This document shows, in pieces, positions 1-6,197 of a stretch of 9,602 nucleotides of DNA. The stretch spans positions 1-9,602 of the forward strand of contig JANJSW010000001.1 in assembly GCA_024711415.1 (NCBI GenBank), in the 5' to 3' direction. Positions within the stretch are counted from its first letter, which is position 1. Each line of letters begins with the position of its first letter. The DNA comes from Thermomonas sp. GTDB lineage: Bacteria > Pseudomonadota > Gammaproteobacteria > Xanthomonadales > Xanthomonadaceae. The position numbers and the translations under genes were made by a program. The notes under the pieces are model-generated. The model saw only the letters and a list, made by a program, of their open reading frames with translations, ran no database searches and had not been told where the DNA came from.

Positions 1-477
1 GTCGACGGTGATCAACTGGCCGGCGTTGGCGCCGACCTGGAAGGCCTGGCCGGCGAAGTTGCCGTCCAGCAGCTTGGTGCCGTTGAACTCGGTCTGGCTG
101 GCCACGCGCTGGATTTCGGCCTGCAGCTGGGTCACTTCCGCCTGCAGCGCTTCACGGTCGGTGGTGGAGTTGGTGGCGTTGGACGACGGCACCGCCAGCT
201 CACGGATGCGCTGCAGGTTGTTGCCGATCTCGGCCATCGCGCCTTCGGCGGTCTGCGCCAGCGAGATGCCGTCGTTGGCGTTGCGCGCCGCCTGGTTCAG
301 GCCGCGGATCTGGGTGGTGAAGCGCTCGGAAATCGCCAGGCCGGCGGCGTCGTCCTTGGCGCTGTTGATGCGCAGACCCGAGGACAGGCGCTGGATGGTG
401 GTGCCCAGGCTGGCGTTGTTGGCCCCGAGGTTGCGCTGCGAGTTCAGCGACATCACGTTGGTGTTGATGATGGACAT
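1..477 (-). CDS. fliC: Flagellin, N-terminal 159 codons (3' end outside window)
   Basis: Flagellin is the filament subunit. It is exported through the flagellar type III apparatus and polymerised beneath the FliD cap. The reading frame is open from an ATG at 477 to the window edge. It begins [17 protein letters not shown] and continues with the conserved D0/D1 helices: [16 protein letters not shown] near residues 31-46, [27 protein letters not shown], then LQRIRELAV at 88-96 and [12 protein letters not shown] near 135-146. The visible part ends as the central region would begin, so the variable D2/D3 domains and C-terminal helices are missing. An AGGAGA sequence at 486-491, eight bases before the ATG, supports this start. 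A sigma-28 promoter lies about 100 bases upstream. Residue 97 is proline where most flagellins have glutamine. Whether a second flagellin follows cannot be seen. Confidence 0.97.
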   Translation of the reverse strand, partial: MSIINTNVMSLNSQRNLGANNASLGTTIQRLSSGLRINSAKDDAAGLAISERFTTQIRGLNQAARNANDGISLAQTAEGAMAEIGNNLQRIRELAVPSSNATNSTTDREALQAEVTQLQAEIQRVASQTEFNGTKLLDGNFAGQAFQVGANAGQLITVD

Positions 478-573
478 TGCTGTTGTCTCCTGGAAGGTGA
501 TGCCGTGGGTCAGGGCGTTGCCGGTTGAGGTCCGCAGGGGTTTGCCGGTTTCGGTTCGGCCCTGTCCTCTGCA
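478..573 (-). promoter_or_regulatory. fliC 5' leader with SD and GGA motifs
   Basis: If transcription starts about 7 bases past the sigma-28 -10 element, the fliC mRNA has a leader of roughly 96 nt. The leader has the SD AGGAGA (486-491) within CCAGGAGACA. Further GGA motifs sit in AGAGGAC (564-570) and GCGGACC (529-535). A 9-base direct repeat, AACCGGCAA on the minus strand, lies at 542-550 and 518-526. GGA motifs, one over the SD, are the hallmark of CsrA/RsmA targets, and flagellin leaders are known CsrA targets in other bacteria. That role here is inference. The SD itself is clear. Confidence 0.5.
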
Positions 574-579
574 ATCCCG

Positions 580-606
580 GTATCGGGCCCGCGTGCGGTT
601 TCTTGA
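580..606 (-). promoter_or_regulatory. Sigma-28 (FliA) promoter of fliC
   Basis: On the minus strand the sequence reads TCAAG (602-606), a 14-base spacer, then CCCGATAC (580-587). The FliA consensus is TAAAGTTT-N11-GCCGATAA, with TCAAG a common -35 variant in pseudomonads and xanthomonads. Counted from the first five -35 bases, that consensus also has 14 bases before the -10, so the spacing matches exactly. The -10 matches at CCGATA. The promoter points at fliC, with a predicted start near 573. This is the expected class of promoter for a late flagellar gene. Confidence 0.8.
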
Positions 607-613
607 GGTAAAT

Positions 614-639
614 GTCCGGATTTGCGGACTGCTTCGCAG
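614..639. repeat. Two abutting inverted repeats upstream of the fliC promoter
   Basis: GTCCG (614-618) and CGGAC (625-629) flank a 6-base spacer. CTGC (629-632) and GCAG (636-639) flank a 3-base TTC loop, and the two repeats share base 629. They sit 8 bases upstream of the sigma-28 -35 element of fliC, where an activator or repressor could bind, and also between fliC and the divergent transporter gene. The arms are short (5 and 4 bp), so chance cannot be excluded. Confidence 0.4.
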
Positions 640-653
640 AAATAAAAAATTTT
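640..653. other. Pure A/T tract in the fliC/transporter intergenic region
   Basis: Fourteen consecutive A/T bases, with an A6 run (644-649) followed directly by T4 (650-653), stand out sharply in GC-rich DNA. A-tracts of this kind bend DNA and attract nucleoid proteins such as H-NS-like proteins, IHF or Fis. The tract lies about 70-80 bases upstream of the predicted fliC transcription start, too far for a standard UP element. A poor sigma-70-like pair for the transporter, TTGCGG (622-627) and AAAAAT (645-650) spaced 17, overlaps it. I do not rely on that pair. Confidence 0.5.
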
Positions 654-717
654 CCGTGAAGGCCCTAAAGATTCCTCAAGCCTGCATTCGCGATGCGAAG
701 CCATGGCTTGCATACCG

Positions 718-744
718 GTATCGGCGGCGTGCCGACGGCCTGAA
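718..744 (-). promoter_or_regulatory. Possible second, upstream sigma-28-like promoter
   Basis: The minus strand reads GCCGATAC at 718-725, a 7 of 8 match to the FliA -10 consensus and better than that of the proximal promoter. The -35 region is poorer: TTCAG with a 14-base spacer (740-744), or TCAGG with 13 (739-743). The ten bases CCGGTATCGG (plus strand) occur both here (715-724) and over the proximal -10 (577-586). If active, it would give fliC a leader of about 234 nt. It may instead be a decayed duplicate or chance in GC-rich DNA. Confidence 0.3.
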
Positions 745-826
745 ATCGGGCGATGCGGGCGACAACCGCGGCGTACGCTGACAAGCTTGCCCGCACAGCC
801 ATGCACGAGCCTGCCGGAGCCGTCTG

Positions 827-2014
827 ATGAAACGTCCCCATCTGCCGCGCGGCGTGGTTGCGCTGGGCTTCGTGAGCCTGTTCATGGACACCTCCTCGGA
901 TATGGTGCACAGCCTGCTGCCGGTGTTCCTGGTCAGCGTGCTGGGCGTCAGCGCGATGTCCGTGGGCATCATCGAGGGCATCGCCGAGGCGACTGCGGCG
1001 ATCGTCAAGGTGTTTTCCGGCACGCTCAGCGACTGGATCGGCAGGCGCAAGCCGCTGGTGCTGCTGGGCTACGGGCTGGCGGCGTTGACCAAGCCGCTGT
1101 TCCCGCTGGCGTCGGGGCTGGGCATGGTGCTGGCGGCGCGCTTCGTGGACCGCATCGGCAAGGGCATCCGCGGGGCGCCGCGCGATGCGCTGGTGGCTGA
1201 CATCACCCCGCCGGCGTCGCGCGGCGCGGCGTACGGGCTGCGGCAATCGATGGATACCGTGGGTGCATTCGCTGGGCCCTGCATCGCGCTGCTGCTGATG
1301 GCTGCCAGCGGCGACGACTTCAGGCTGGTGTTCTGGGTGGCGGTGGTGCCGGCGGTGGTCTCGGTGCTGTTCATCGTGTGGGGCGTGCAGGAGCCGGACA
1401 AGCTGGAGGTCGTCCACCGGCGGCGCTCGCCGATCCATCGCGACGAACTGCGCAGGCTGCCGGCGGCCTACTGGCTGGTGATCGCGTTCGCCACCGCGCT
1501 GACGCTGGCGCGATTCAGCGAGGCGTTCCTGTTGTTGCGCGCGACCAGCGTGGGGTTGGCGGCGACCTGGGTGCCGCTGGTGCTGATCGTGATGAACGTG
1601 GTGTACGCGGCCAGCGCGTGGCCGTTCGGGCACTGGTCCGATCGCGGCGACCGCTTCCGCCTGCTGGCGCTGGGCATCGTGTTCCTGGTCGCGGCCGACG
1701 TGGTGCTGGCGCTGGCCTCGTCGATCGGCTGGGTACTGGCCGGCACCGTGCTATGGGGGTTGCACATGGGGGCGACGCAGGGCTTGCTGGCCACGCTGGT
1801 CGCCGATGCCTCGCCCCCCGACCTGCGCGGTACCGCGTTCGGCCTGTTCAACCTGGCGACCGGCCTGGCACTGCTGCTGGCCAGTTTCCTGGCCGGCGCG
1901 CTGTGGACGGCGGCGGGGCCGGCAATGACCTTCGCCGCCGGCGCCGGGTTTTCACTGCTGGCGCTGGTCGGGCTGGTCGTGGTCAGCCGGCGGGCGCGGG
2001 TTGCAGCGGCCTGA
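827..2014 (+). CDS. Major facilitator superfamily (MFS) transporter, 12-helix
   Basis: This is a 395-residue integral inner-membrane protein with about 12 hydrophobic helices, the usual MFS length. The loop between helices 2 and 3 has a motif A variant, GTLSDWIGRRKPL (65-77). The second half repeats the pattern as GHWSDRGDRFRLL (268-280), the expected internal duplication. A conserved stretch, RFVDRIGKGIRGAPRDALVAD (105-125), occurs in a large, poorly characterised group of MFS proteins related by sequence to drug exporters. I cannot name its substrate. GGAG at 816-819 supports the ATG. The gene runs against its neighbours: convergent with flgL (34-base gap) and divergent from fliC. Codon and base composition look like those of the flagellar genes, and no mobile-element remnants flank it. 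Its presence here looks like an insertion into a flagellar cluster and need not mean a flagellar role. Confidence 0.9.
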   Translation: MKRPHLPRGVVALGFVSLFMDTSSDMVHSLLPVFLVSVLGVSAMSVGIIEGIAEATAAIVKVFSGTLSDWIGRRKPLVLLGYGLAALTKPLFPLASGLGMVLAARFVDRIGKGIRGAPRDALVADITPPASRGAAYGLRQSMDTVGAFAGPCIALLLMAASGDDFRLVFWVAVVPAVVSVLFIVWGVQEPDKLEVVHRRRSPIHRDELRRLPAAYWLVIAFATALTLARFSEAFLLLRATSVGLAATWVPLVLIVMNVVYAASAWPFGHWSDRGDRFRLLALGIVFLVAADVVLALASSIGWVLAGTVLWGLHMGATQGLLATLVADASPPDLRGTAFGLFNLATGLALLLASFLAGALWTAAGPAMTFAAGAGFSLLALVGLVVVSRRARVAAA

Positions 2015-2048
2015 TGGCCGGGCGGTAGATGCTGGCCCCGGTGCCGCC

Positions 2049-3269
2049 TCAGAGCTTGTTGAACAGCGACATGCCCTGCGTCTGCAGCATGGTCTTCTGC
2101 GCGGCTTCCAGCGCCAGCAGCTGCATGTTGAGGCGGCTGATGGCCTCGGCGTAGTCGGTTTCGCGCAGGCTGGCCAGTGATTCGGCCAGGGTGACGCTTT
2201 GCAGGCTGCGGCCGTCGTTGGCGGTGTCGATGTCGTTCATGCGGGCGCCGACGCCGGAGCGCAGCGACAGCATGTGGCCCTGCGCGGTGGTGATGTCGCC
2301 GATGGCGCTGCCGAAGGCGTTGACGCGACGGGCGTTGTCGGCAGGCGCGGTGCCGGGCAGCAGCAGCGCGTCGGCGAAGGCCTGCAGGGTGGCGAACACG
2401 TCCCGGTTGGGCGCGGTTTCCACGGTGAACGTGTCGCCGGCGGCGGGGCTGCCGCTGATGCTGAATTCCACGCCCAGTCCGGACGATGCGGGCGGTACGG
2501 CGCTGCCGCTGGTCCAGCTGCCGGTGACCGGCGGCGCCAGCGGGTTGCCGCCGGCATCGACGATTTCGTACGTGTCCGGGGCGGTGAAGCGCAGGGTGAG
2601 GGTGTCGCCGTTCCAGGTGCTGGCATCGGTGGCCTGGGCGCTGTTCAGCAGGCCGCTGCCGGTATTGCCGGCGCCGGCGCTGCCGCGCGCGTAGCCATCA
2701 CCGGTGCGCACGCGCAGGAACACCGCGCTGCCTGGGTCGCCGTCCTCGATCGCCACGTCCGGCGCCACTTCCACCGCGTTGCGGCCGTCGTCGCCGTGGT
2801 AGGTCACGCTGCCGGCGTTGTCGGTGAACGGGATGACCCCGTCGCGGGTGCCGGCGAACAGGCGACGGCCGTTGCCGTCGTCGCGGTTGGCGATGTCCAG
2901 CAGGTTCTTGCGCAGCTGCAGCACTTCGGTGGCGATGGCCTTGCGGTCGTCCGGCCCCAGCGCGCCGCTGTTGGCCTGGATGGCCAGTTCACGGGCGCGG
3001 GTGAGGCTGTCGTTGGCATCGACCAGGGCGTTCTCCTGCATGCGCAGGCGGTGGTCCACGCGCAGGGCGTCGCTGTCGTACTGGGTCAGTGCGGCCTGCA
3101 GGTGATCCAGACGCTGGGCAGAGGCCATGCCCACGGGGTCGTCCTTGCCCTGGGTGAGCTTCACGCCACTACTGATCTGCTGCTGCAGGCGGCTGATTTC
3201 GCTCTGCCGGCCGAGCAGGCTGTTCAGGCCTTGCATGTACAGGCTCTGGGTGGACAGGCGCAGGGTCAT
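2049..3269 (-). CDS. flgL: Hook-filament junction protein FlgL (HAP3)
   Basis: FlgL is the second hook-filament adapter, lying between FlgK and the flagellin filament and secreted by the flagellar type III system. The 406-residue protein starts MTLRLSTQSLYMQGLNSLL and has the flagellin-like N-terminal helices: QQISSGVKLTQGKDDPVGMASAQRL (30-54) and RARELAIQANSG (91-102). Its C-terminal helix ends in LETDYAEAISRLNMQLLALEAAQ-type sequence and SLFNKL. The middle (about 140-300) is a beta-rich insert containing ISGSPAAGDTF (271-281), a motif also found twice in FlgK. The protein is longer than the 317-residue enteric FlgL but normal for xanthomonads and pseudomonads. A strong AAGGAGG (3274-3280) precedes the ATG by four bases. 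The gap to flgK is 18 bases. It is the last gene of the operon in the window and converges on the transporter gene. Confidence 0.97.
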   Translation of the reverse strand: MTLRLSTQSLYMQGLNSLLGRQSEISRLQQQISSGVKLTQGKDDPVGMASAQRLDHLQAALTQYDSDALRVDHRLRMQENALVDANDSLTRARELAIQANSGALGPDDRKAIATEVLQLRKNLLDIANRDDGNGRRLFAGTRDGVIPFTDNAGSVTYHGDDGRNAVEVAPDVAIEDGDPGSAVFLRVRTGDGYARGSAGAGNTGSGLLNSAQATDASTWNGDTLTLRFTAPDTYEIVDAGGNPLAPPVTGSWTSGSAVPPASSGLGVEFSISGSPAAGDTFTVETAPNRDVFATLQAFADALLLPGTAPADNARRVNAFGSAIGDITTAQGHMLSLRSGVGARMNDIDTANDGRSLQSVTLAESLASLRETDYAEAISRLNMQLLALEAAQKTMLQTQGMSLFNKL

Positions 3270-3287
3270 GGGGCCTCCTTCACGGCA

Positions 3288-5177
3288 TCAGCGGCGCACG
3301 GCGCCGAGCAGTGCCTGGAACATGGTATCGGCAGTGGCGATCACCTGCGCGGCAGCCTGGTAGGCCTGCTGGTAGCGCAGCATGTTGGTGGCTTCCTCGT
3401 CGAGGTTGACGCCGGAAACGGACTCGCGCTCGGCCACGATCTGGTCGTCCATGACTTGCTGCGCGTCGAGGTTGAGCTGGGCATGGCGCGCATCGCCACC
3501 GACGCGGGCGGTGAGCTGCGACAGGCCGGCGGTGACATCGTTGCGACCGCCGTTGAGCACCGCTTTGGCATCCACCGCTGCCAGCAGGCGCGCGTTGGCG
3601 TTGTCGGAGGAGCGCGGGCCGGTGCGGCCGAGGTTGATCTCGTCGCCGGCGGCCGGGTTGCCTTTCAGCACCAGCGACCAGCCGCTGCCGGTGATGGTGT
3701 CGCCGGGCGCGTAGGCGATCGGCGGGCCGCCGTCGATGGTGTAGGTATTGGCGTCGAGGAAGCTGATGTTGGCGCTGGTGAAACCGGCAAACAGGGCGGG
3801 ATCGGTGACGCTGGCGGTGCCGCCGCTGACGTTGCCGATGTTGCCGGCGTCCAGCCCCACCGTCATCGGCGCGGCGGCGGCGATCTGGCCGGGGTCGGTC
3901 AGGGCCAGCCTGATGTCGGCGGCGGCCGCGGCGGTGGGCTGCAGCAGGAAGCGGTCGCCGGCGGTGGCGCTGCCCGACAGCACCAGTTCCACCCCTTCCA
4001 CCACGAGCGGATCGGCAGCGTTGCCGGTGCCGGTCATCGCCACCGCTTGCCCGGTATCGGCGCGGGCGGCGCTCCAGGCAGCGCCGTCGAAACGCAGCAC
4101 CAGGTTGTTGCCGGTCAGCGCGCCAACGTCGCCGACGCTGGTGGCGAAGCTGGCGGTGGAGGCCGCGGCGTTGCCGCTGTGCGGGTAGATCTTCGGGTCG
4201 GGCAGGGTGAAGAAGTCGGCGCCCGGATTGCCGGCGTAGTCGATGCCGCCGCGCTGGGTGGCGTTGAACGTCTCGGCGAAGGCGGTGGCCAGGCGGCCCA
4301 GTTCGGCGCGGGCCGGATCGAGCACGTTGCCGCGGAATTCCAGCAGGCCGCCGATCGCGCCCGAGACCGAGCCGGCCGGCAGCGGCACCGGGCCGGCCGG
4401 CGACTGCACCGCGAGCTGCGCGCGGTTGGCCTGGTAGGGGTCGGGCACGGTGGACAGCTGCATGGCGCGCGCGCCCAGCACCATCGGCTGGCCGCCGATG
4501 GTGAACACGTTCATCGCGCCGTCGTCCTGCAGCACGCCTTCGGCACCGACCAGCGCCGACAGCTGGCCCACGCGCAGGTCGCGCTGGTCCAGCAGATCAG
4601 GGGAAGCGTTGTCGCCGGAGGCGATGATGTCGCGGTTGAGGTTGGCGATCTCGCCTGCCAGCTGGTTGGCGGCGCTGATGTTGTCGCGCAGGCTGGCCTC
4701 GACCTCGTTGCCGAGCTGATCCAGGTGCCCGTCGAGGGTGCGCCAGCGGGTGGCCAGTTGGCCACCGGTGGTCAGCATCTGGCTGCGCGCGGCGGTGGAG
4801 GTGGGGTCGGCCACCACGCCCTTGGCCGCGCTGAAGAAGCTCGACCAGGTGGTGGCCAGGCCGGTGGTGGGATCGGAAACCAGCTTGTCCACCCGCGACG
4901 ACAGTCCGGCCATCTGGGTCAGCCGGCCCATTTCGCCGGCGCTGTCGAGCTGGCGCGCGTACACCAGTCCGTCGGCAAGCCGGCGCAGGCGATCGACGTC
5001 GACGCCTTGGCCGATGCTGATCCGGCCCGGCTGGCCCGGCCGCGCTTCGAGTTCCACCCGCTGGCGGCTGTAGCCGGGGGTGGTGGCATTGGCCACGTTG
5101 TGGCCGACGGTGGACATCGCCCGCTGGAAGGCCAGCAGGGCGGATGCGCCGGTTCCGAGTACGCCGCCAGTCGGCAT
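3288..5177 (-). CDS. flgK: Hook-filament junction protein FlgK (HAP1)
   Basis: FlgK joins the hook to the FlgL ring at the base of the filament. This 629-residue protein has the classic N-terminus, SALLAFQRAM followed by HNVANATTPGYSRQRVELEA (26-45), the signature of rod/hook-type axial proteins. Its C-terminus is equally typical: SGVNLDEEATNMLRYQQAYQAAAQVI (588-613) and MFQALLG. In between lie helical D1 sequence (about 80-310) and a beta-rich outer region with two related modules, ending in LSGSATAGDRF (400-410) and LKGNPAAGDEI (504-514). The first residues, MPTGGVLGTG, differ from the usual MSI-STG start, but the SD GGAGGG at 5185-5190, seven bases upstream, fixes the ATG. Only three bases separate it from the flgJ stop, so translation is probably coupled. 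No internal sigma-28 promoter like that of enteric flgK was found. Confidence 0.97.
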   Translation of the reverse strand: MPTGGVLGTGASALLAFQRAMSTVGHNVANATTPGYSRQRVELEARPGQPGRISIGQGVDVDRLRRLADGLVYARQLDSAGEMGRLTQMAGLSSRVDKLVSDPTTGLATTWSSFFSAAKGVVADPTSTAARSQMLTTGGQLATRWRTLDGHLDQLGNEVEASLRDNISAANQLAGEIANLNRDIIASGDNASPDLLDQRDLRVGQLSALVGAEGVLQDDGAMNVFTIGGQPMVLGARAMQLSTVPDPYQANRAQLAVQSPAGPVPLPAGSVSGAIGGLLEFRGNVLDPARAELGRLATAFAETFNATQRGGIDYAGNPGADFFTLPDPKIYPHSGNAAASTASFATSVGDVGALTGNNLVLRFDGAAWSAARADTGQAVAMTGTGNAADPLVVEGVELVLSGSATAGDRFLLQPTAAAAADIRLALTDPGQIAAAAPMTVGLDAGNIGNVSGGTASVTDPALFAGFTSANISFLDANTYTIDGGPPIAYAPGDTITGSGWSLVLKGNPAAGDEINLGRTGPRSSDNANARLLAAVDAKAVLNGGRNDVTAGLSQLTARVGGDARHAQLNLDAQQVMDDQIVAERESVSGVNLDEEATNMLRYQQAYQAAAQVIATADTMFQALLGAVRR

Positions 5178-5180
5178 CGT

Positions 5181-6164
5181 TTAACCCTCCAGTCCGGCCA
5201 GCGCACGGCGCATGGTAGCGCCGTCGGCAATCGCCACGATCTTGGCCGCGTAGGCCGGATCGGTGGCGTAGCCGGCGCGCTGCAGCGCCTTCGCGAAATG
5301 ATGGACGTCTCCGCCCGTGCCGCGGGCGTCGGCATAGCGCGGATTCTTCAGCAGCCGGGTGTAGTCGGCGAAGCTGTCCGCCGGGCTGCCGTAGCTGCGG
5401 AACGCGGCGCGTTCGCCGACCCGCTGGCCGTTGACGTATTCGTGGGTGGCGGCATCGACCTTGTCGCCGCGCCAGCTGCCGCCCGCCTTGATGCCGAACA
5501 GGTTGTGCGAGGTGACGCCTTCGCGACCGGCCAGACGACGGCCCCAGCCGGTTTCCAGCGCGGCCTGCGCGACCAGTGCCTTGGCCGGCACGCCCAGCTC
5601 TTCGGCGGCCTTGCGCGCATGCGGCCAGACCGAGCGGGCGAAGGCTTCCGGGCTGCTGCAGTCCAGCGGCGCGTTTTCGTCGCAGGTCTGCGCGGCCGCC
5701 GCCAGCGGCGGACGCAGCGCCGCTGCCGGTATCGCCATCGCCTGCAGCGAGGTGCCGCTGCTGGCGGGTGCCAGCGACAGCGAACTGCCGCGCAGGCCGG
5801 CCGGCAATGGCAGACCCGACGGCGTGTCGGCGGCGGGCAGCGCCATCGGCGCATTCGGTTGGCGCAGCGGCAGCCCGCCGGCCGGCGCTGCCGGGGTGGC
5901 GGTGGTGCCGGACAGCTGGCGGATGATCATCGGCTGCAGGCCCAGCCCGCGGCCCTTGGTCAATTCCTTGGCCAGCGCCTGGTCGTACATGTCGCGATAG
6001 CTGTTGTCGCCACCGAACGGATCGCCCGGGGTCGCGCTGCGCATGCTCTTGATCAGCATCTGCGCGAACTGGCTCTCCAGCCCGCGCGCGGCCTCCTCCA
6101 CGCGGGCGCGCGGGGTCGCCTCGGGGCGTTGCAGGGGGAAGGCGGTGGCGACGGGCAAGCGCAT
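5181..6164 (-). CDS. flgJ: Rod scaffold and peptidoglycan hydrolase FlgJ
   Basis: FlgJ is exported to the periplasm, where it caps the growing rod and cuts a hole in the peptidoglycan. The 327-residue protein has both halves. The N-terminal rod-binding domain (about 22-85) contains LESQFAQMLIKSMR and SYRDMYDQALAKELTKGRGLGLQPMIIRQL. The C-terminal glucosaminidase domain (about 174-320) contains AALETGWGRRL, with likely catalytic Glu204 matching the Salmonella AALESGWG glutamate. It also has HNLFGIKAGGSW and DYTRLLKNPRYADA. A Pro/Ala-rich linker of about 85 residues joins them and holds two cysteines, C161 and C169. There is no Sec signal, as expected for type III export. The ATG has no good SD, and no alternative start lies in frame between it and the flgI stop, 33 bases upstream. 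An 8-codon open frame ends one base before this ATG. Confidence 0.96.
   Translation of the reverse strand: MRLPVATAFPLQRPEATPRARVEEAARGLESQFAQMLIKSMRSATPGDPFGGDNSYRDMYDQALAKELTKGRGLGLQPMIIRQLSGTTATPAAPAGGLPLRQPNAPMALPAADTPSGLPLPAGLRGSSLSLAPASSGTSLQAMAIPAAALRPPLAAAAQTCDENAPLDCSSPEAFARSVWPHARKAAEELGVPAKALVAQAALETGWGRRLAGREGVTSHNLFGIKAGGSWRGDKVDAATHEYVNGQRVGERAAFRSYGSPADSFADYTRLLKNPRYADARGTGGDVHHFAKALQRAGYATDPAYAAKIVAIADGATMRRALAGLEG
5185..5190 (-). promoter_or_regulatory. SD of flgK inside the end of flgJ
   Basis: GGAGGG lies seven bases before the flgK ATG and is read as part of the last two sense codons of flgJ (Glu-Gly), just ahead of its TAA. Translating ribosomes on flgJ must therefore cross the flgK initiation region, which suggests coupled translation of the two genes. 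Confidence 0.75.
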
Positions 6165-6197
6165 GTCAGGATGGATGCAAAGGGCATGCCATCGGGA

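Larger units (their letters stand above)
478..826. other. 349-base divergent control region, fliC / transporter
   Basis: This is the only stretch over 300 bases without a gene. It holds the fliC leader, one convincing sigma-28 promoter, a second weaker sigma-28-like site, two short inverted repeats, an A/T tract and a perfect 10-base palindrome, ATACCGGTAT (712-721). For the transporter, only an SD (GGAG, 816-819, seven bases before the ATG) is clear, and I see no convincing promoter for it. The open frames crossing the region have no SD or recognisable product and are not called. Confidence 0.7.

Noticed and set aside
676..702. Sigma-28-like TCAAG on the plus strand that might drive the transporter
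   Set aside because: Fourteen bases downstream the sequence is GCGAAGCC, which does not match GCCGATAA.
690..710. Sigma-54-like TGGC...TGCA element on the minus strand upstream of fliC
   Set aside because: The GG and GC dinucleotides are not ten bases apart as sigma-54 promoters require.
8..781. Open frames on the plus strand opposite fliC and across the fliC/transporter gap
   Set aside because: They have no SD and no recognisable product, run antisense to a clear flagellin, and have the Arg/Ala/Ser-rich make-up of a GC-rich shadow frame.
665..1633. 322-codon minus-strand frame opposite the transporter
   Set aside because: It is His/Gln/Arg-rich low-complexity sequence antisense to a well-defined MFS protein and has no SD.
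2015..2048. Possible terminator in the 34-base convergent gap between the transporter and flgL
   Set aside because: A GC-rich hairpin can be drawn (CCGGG 2018-2022 with CCCGG 2037-2041), but its loop is 14 bases and no T run follows on either strand, so a rho-independent terminator is not supported.
5184..5320. Internal sigma-28 promoter for flgK at the end of flgJ, as in Salmonella
   Set aside because: The only -10-like string is GCCGACGG, which lacks the ATA core, and no TCAAG or TAAAG lies at the right distance.
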